NCBI GenBank assembly: GCA_900547345.1
Contig: URGG01000088.1
Span: 1-8,173, forward strand
DNA from: an uncultured Collinsella sp.
GTDB taxonomy: Bacteria > Actinomycetota > Coriobacteriia > Coriobacteriales > Coriobacteriaceae
Length of the DNA stretch: 8,173 bases
Reading direction: 5' to 3'
Position 1 is the stretch's first letter. Every line of letters starts with the position of its first letter. Made by a program: the position numbers and the translations under genes. The notes beneath the pieces were generated by a model. It was not told where the DNA came from. It searched no databases and worked only from the letters and a program-made list of their open reading frames with translations. Below, piece after piece: positions 5,163 through 8,173 of this stretch.

Positions 5163-5636
5163 ATGCCGCGTCGTGCAGCAGCTAATCGTCGTGAGGTTCA
5201 GCCTGACGCCGTTTACAACAACCGCCTGGTGACTCAGCTCATCAACAAGGTCCTTCTTGACGGCAAGAAGGCCACCGCTGAGCGCATCGTTTACACCGCT
5301 TTCGAGATCGTTGCCGAGAAGTCCGAGGGTGGCGACGCTCTCGCTACCTTCAAGAAGGCTATGGACAACGTCAAGCCCACGCTCGAGGTTAAGCCCAAGC
5401 GTGTCGGTGGCGCTACCTATCAGGTCCCGATGGAGGTCAACTCCCGTCGTTCCACCGCTCTGGGTATCCGCTGGATCGTCAACTTCTCCCGCGCTCGCAA
5501 GGAGAAGACCATGGCCGAGCGTCTCGCCAACGAGATCCTCGACGCTTCCAACGGCCTGGGCGCTTCCGTCAAGAAGCGTGAGGACGTCTTCAAGATGGCC
5601 GAGGCCAACCGCGCGTTCTCTCACTATCGTTGGTAA
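5163..5636 (+). CDS. rpsG: 30S ribosomal protein S7
   Basis: A 157-residue primary binding protein that organises the 3' major domain of 16S rRNA and lines the E site. The basic N-terminus MPRRAAANRR, LVTQLINKVLLDGKKATAER (22-41), the beta-hairpin region around residues 73-91 with KPKRVGGATYQVPMEV (77-92), RRSTALGIRWIV (95-106) and the C-terminal AFSHYRW (151-157) are all characteristic. The length is normal. The ATG at 5163 has AGGAG (5151-5155) 7 bases upstream. It lies between rpsL and fusA, only 19 bases before the latter, so translation of the two is probably coupled. In the E. coli str operon this protein is the autogenous repressor. Confidence 0.98.
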   Translation: MPRRAAANRREVQPDAVYNNRLVTQLINKVLLDGKKATAERIVYTAFEIVAEKSEGGDALATFKKAMDNVKPTLEVKPKRVGGATYQVPMEVNSRRSTALGIRWIVNFSRARKEKTMAERLANEILDASNGLGASVKKREDVFKMAEANRAFSHYRW

Positions 5637-5655
5637 GTTAAGGTAAGGAACTAAC

Positions 5656-7755
5656 ATGGCTAAGCCTAAGTACAAGCTTTCCGATACCCGTAACATCGGC
5701 ATCATGGCCCACATCGATGCCGGTAAGACCACCACGACCGAGCGTATTCTTTACTACACCGGTAAGACCCACAAGATCGGTGAGGTCCATGAGGGCGCTG
5801 CCACCATGGACTGGATGGTTCAGGAGCAGGAGCGCGGCGTAACCATTACCTCCGCTGCTACCACGTGCTTCTGGAACAAGGACGGTAAGGACTACCGCAT
5901 CCAGATCATCGACACCCCGGGCCACGTTGACTTCACCGCCGAGGTCGAGCGCTGCCTGCGCGTCCTCGATGGCGCTGTTGCCGTCTTCGACGCTGTTGCC
6001 GGCGTTCAGCCCCAGTCTGAGACCGTTTGGCGTCAGGCTTCTACCTTCAACGTCCCCCGCATCGCCTTCATCAACAAGTATGACCGCGTGGGCGCTGACT
6101 TCTTCAACGCTATCGAGACCATGAAGGATCGTCTCGATGCTAACGCCGTGGCCGCTCAGGTCCCGATGGGCGCCGAGGACAACTTCTGGGGCGTCATCGA
6201 CCTGGTCACCATGACTGCATGGGACTTCAAGGCCGACGAGAAGGGTATGACCTACCCCGAGCCGATGGACGAGATCCCGGCTGAGTTTGCCGACATCGCT
6301 GCCACCAAGCGCGAGGAGCTCCTTGACGCTGCTGCCAGCTTTGACGACGAGCTCATGGAGAAGATCCTCATGGAGGAGGACTTCACCGTCGAGGAGCTCA
6401 AGGCTGCTCTGCGCAAGGGCGTTCTGGCCAACGAGCTCAACCTCGTTTTCGTGGGTTCCGCCTACAAGAACAAGGGCGTTCAGGAGCTGCTCGACGCTGT
6501 CGTCGACTACCTGCCCAGCCCGCTCGACGTCGAGGCCGTCACCGGTACCGATCCGGACACCGGCGAGGAGATTCAGCGTCATCCCTCCTTCGACGAGCCC
6601 TTCTCCGGCCTGGTCTTCAAGATCATGACCGACCCGTTCGTCGGTAAGCTCACCTATGTCCGCGTTTACTCCGGCCGTGCCGAGTCCGGCTCCTACGTGG
6701 TCAACGCCTCCAACGGTCAGCGCGAGCGCCTCGGCCGCATCCTCGAGATGAACGCCGCCGAGCGTATCGACCGTGACGACGCTGCCGCCGGCGACATCGT
6801 CGCTTGCGTCGGCTTCAAGAACTCCACCACCGGCGACACCCTGTGCGCCGAGGGCAAGGAGATCGTCCTCGAGAAGATCGAGTTCGCTAAGCCCGTTATC
6901 GACGTTGCCATCGAGCCCAAGACCAAGGCCGAGCAGGACAAGATGTCCTTGGCTCTGACCAAGCTCGCCGAGGAGGACCCGACCTTCCAGGTGTCCACCA
7001 ACCACGAGACCGGCCAGACCATCATCGCCGGCATGGGCGAGCTGCACCTCGAGATCATCGTTGACCGTCTGCTCCGCGAGTTCAAGGTTGACGCTAACGT
7101 TGGTAAGCCCCAGGTTGCCTACCGCGAGACCGCTGGTCACGACGTCGAGAAGGCTGAGGGCAAGTTCGTCCGTCAGTCCGGCGGTCGCGGTCAGTACGGC
7201 CACGCCGTCATCAAGCTCGAGAAGATGGAGGAGGGCTTCGGCTACGAGTTCGTCAACGCTATCGTCGGCGGCGTCGTGCCCAAGGAGTACATCCCGTCCA
7301 TCGACAAGGGCATCCAGGAGGCCCTGAACACCGGTGTTATCGCCGGCTTCCCGGTCCTCGACGTTAAGGTCACCCTGTTCGACGGTTCTTACCACGAGGT
7401 CGACTCCTCCGAGGCCGCCTTCAAGATCGCCGGTTCCATGGCTATCAAGGACGCCCTCAAGAAGTCCGATCCGCAGCTGCTCGAGCCGATCATGGCTGTC
7501 GAGGTTGAGACCCCCGAGCAGTACATGGGCGACGTTATGGGCAACCTCTCCGGTCGCCGCGGCAAGATCGAGGGCATGGAGGATCGCAAGAACAGCAAGC
7601 TCATCCGTGCCAAGGTGCCGCTGGGCGAGATGTTCGGTTACGCTACCGACCTTCGCTCCCAGACCCAGGGCCGTGCATCCTACACGATGCAGTTCGACTC
7701 TTATGAGCCCGCGCCCAAGTCCATCGTGGACGAGGTCATGAGCAAGAACGCCTAA
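5656..7755 (+). CDS. fusA: Elongation factor G
   Basis: A 699-residue ribosomal GTPase that drives tRNA-mRNA translocation and, with ribosome recycling factor, subunit splitting. The G domain carries all five motifs: G1 AHIDAGKTT (18-26), G2 around T64 in ERGVTITS, G3 DTPGH (86-90), G4 NKYD (140-143; the variable position is Tyr where Met is common) and G5 GSA (267-269). Domain II starts near residue 312 with EPFSGLVFKIMTDPFVGKL. Domain III includes GMGELHLEI (459-467). Domain IV carries DGSYHEVDSSEAAFK (576-590), whose H580 corresponds to the tip histidine E. coli H583. Domain V ends with the SQTQGRASYTMQF stretch. Length and context next to rpsG mark it as the housekeeping EF-G, not a resistance paralogue. 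The ATG at 5656 follows AAGGAA closely. Codon use is strongly biased, consistent with very high expression. Confidence 0.98.
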   Translation: MAKPKYKLSDTRNIGIMAHIDAGKTTTTERILYYTGKTHKIGEVHEGAATMDWMVQEQERGVTITSAATTCFWNKDGKDYRIQIIDTPGHVDFTAEVERCLRVLDGAVAVFDAVAGVQPQSETVWRQASTFNVPRIAFINKYDRVGADFFNAIETMKDRLDANAVAAQVPMGAEDNFWGVIDLVTMTAWDFKADEKGMTYPEPMDEIPAEFADIAATKREELLDAAASFDDELMEKILMEEDFTVEELKAALRKGVLANELNLVFVGSAYKNKGVQELLDAVVDYLPSPLDVEAVTGTDPDTGEEIQRHPSFDEPFSGLVFKIMTDPFVGKLTYVRVYSGRAESGSYVVNASNGQRERLGRILEMNAAERIDRDDAAAGDIVACVGFKNSTTGDTLCAEGKEIVLEKIEFAKPVIDVAIEPKTKAEQDKMSLALTKLAEEDPTFQVSTNHETGQTIIAGMGELHLEIIVDRLLREFKVDANVGKPQVAYRETAGHDVEKAEGKFVRQSGGRGQYGHAVIKLEKMEEGFGYEFVNAIVGGVVPKEYIPSIDKGIQEALNTGVIAGFPVLDVKVTLFDGSYHEVDSSEAAFKIAGSMAIKDALKKSDPQLLEPIMAVEVETPEQYMGDVMGNLSGRRGKIEGMEDRKNSKLIRAKVPLGEMFGYATDLRSQTQGRASYTMQFDSYEPAPKSIVDEVMSKNA

Positions 7756-7780
7756 GTTCGAGCTCCCTGTTACGTAATCC

Positions 7781-7803
7781 GCGAGAACATCTCTCGCACT
7801 CTT
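7781..7803 (+). other. Hairpin between fusA and rpsJ
   Basis: GCGAGA (7781-7786) and TCTCGC (7792-7797) form a perfect 6-bp stem around ACATC, followed by ACTCTTT. The run of Ts is short and overlaps the start of the rpsJ Shine-Dalgarno region, so this is at best a weak attenuator. It may instead be a translational control or RNA processing site separating the str genes from rpsJ. Confidence 0.35.
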
Positions 7804-7815
7804 TGGAGGTTTAAG

Positions 7816-8124
7816 TTGGCTACCCAGAAGATCCGCATTCGCCTCAAGGGCTATGATCACGAGGTCGTCGATCAGTCCGCGAAGCTTATCGTTGAGACCG
7901 CTCAGAAGACCGGCGCTCGCGTTTCCGGTCCTGTCCCCCTGCCCACCGAGCGCAACCTGTACACGGTTATCCGCTCGCCGCACGTGAACAAGGACTCCCG
8001 TGAGCAGTTCGAGATGCGCACCCACAAGCGCCTCATCGACATCCTCGACCCCACCTCGGGCACCGTTGATTCGCTCATGCGTCTCGACCTCCCCGCTGGC
8101 GTCGACATCGACATCAAGCTCTAA
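7816..8124 (+). CDS. rpsJ: 30S ribosomal protein S10 (NusE)
   Basis: A 102-residue protein of the 30S head that also acts as NusE, joining NusB and NusG in antitermination and transcription-translation coupling. KIRIRLKGYDHEVVDQSAKL (5-24), GARVSGPVPLPTERNLYTV (33-51), the loop segment SPHVNKDSREQFEMRTHKRL (54-73) and the C-terminal LPAGVDIDIKL are standard. The start is TTG at 7816, with GGAGG (7805-7809) 6 bases upstream and the family N-terminus beginning there. It lies 60 bases after fusA with no tuf between. In many bacteria rpsJ opens the S10 operon (next gene rplC), but a strong hairpin follows here and the next gene is outside the window. Confidence 0.98.
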   Translation: MATQKIRIRLKGYDHEVVDQSAKLIVETAQKTGARVSGPVPLPTERNLYTVIRSPHVNKDSREQFEMRTHKRLIDILDPTSGTVDSLMRLDLPAGVDIDIKL

Positions 8125-8135
8125 GCGATATCGCT
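8124..8135. repeat. 12-bp perfect palindrome at rpsJ stop
   Basis: AGCGATATCGCT starts on the last base of the rpsJ stop codon and is fully self-complementary. As RNA it would give only a 4-bp stem with an AUAU loop. It may be a small binding site or chance. Confidence 0.35.
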
Positions 8136-8149
8136 CATAGCTTAAAGGG

Positions 8150-8173
8150 CCCCGCTGCCGTAACGGCAGGGGG
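8150..8173 (+). terminator. Strong GC hairpin after rpsJ, cut by window edge
   Basis: CTGCCG (8155-8160) pairs with CGGCAG (8164-8169) around TAA, and CCCC (8150-8153) pairs with GGGG (8170-8173) past one bulged G. It begins 25 bases after the rpsJ stop. The preceding AAAGGG suggests the stem may extend outward beyond the edge. Whether a T-run follows cannot be seen, so terminator, attenuator or leader of the next operon all remain possible. Confidence 0.5.

Noticed and set aside
5638..8025. 795-residue open frame on the minus strand opposite fusA and rpsJ
   Set aside because: It mirrors the codon bias of fusA and rpsJ, which are certain on the plus strand. Its leucine/glycine/aspartate/valine-rich low-complexity translation resembles no protein.
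1..8173. Mobile elements, CRISPR arrays, tRNA or rRNA genes, defence systems
   Set aside because: No transposase, integrase, regularly spaced repeats, cloverleaf or rRNA-like stretch was seen. Gene content and codon use are those of a conserved chromosomal core.

Overview
The window is a GC-rich bacterial chromosomal segment of core metabolism and translation genes. The protein flavour (S12, S7, EF-G, S10, a roughly 505-residue threonine synthase and a 462-residue aspartokinase), the heavy use of C- and G-ending codons, strong Shine-Dalgarno sites and TTG starts on two ribosomal protein genes suggest an anaerobic actinobacterium of the Coriobacteriia, perhaps close to Collinsella. That placement is an impression from sequence style, not a search result.

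Left part (1-4342): aspartate-family amino-acid synthesis. On the minus strand lie lysC (aspartokinase, 2678 to 1290) and, 173 bases downstream, asd (aspartate-semialdehyde dehydrogenase, 1116 to 91). They catalyse the first two steps from aspartate. Divergent from lysC, across a 104-base gap, thrC (threonine synthase, 2783 to 4300) runs on the plus strand and catalyses the last step to threonine. The intermediate genes hom and thrB are not in the window. A good intrinsic terminator closes thrC.

Middle part (4343-4711): a gene-free stretch of about 370 bases rich in RNA-like or operator-like structure: a 9-bp perfect hairpin, two mutually exclusive stems of which the second ends in a T-run, a sigma70-type promoter (TTGACG, 17-base spacer, TATCCT) whose -10 lies in one arm of an 8-bp inverted repeat, and a small GC-rich hairpin in the predicted leader.

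Right part (4712-8173): the str gene cluster rpsL (S12), rpsG (S7), fusA (EF-G), followed directly by rpsJ (S10). The tuf gene, often found after fusA, is not there. Short hairpins occupy the rpsL-rpsG and fusA-rpsJ gaps, and a strong GC hairpin follows rpsJ and runs off the window edge.

I see no mobile element, CRISPR array, defence system, tRNA or rRNA. Every substantial gene belongs to a known family, so I do not claim a new system. The best leads are the structured rpsL leader and its promoter, and an arginine at S12 position 88, where lysine-to-arginine change is a known streptomycin-resistance substitution in other bacteria.
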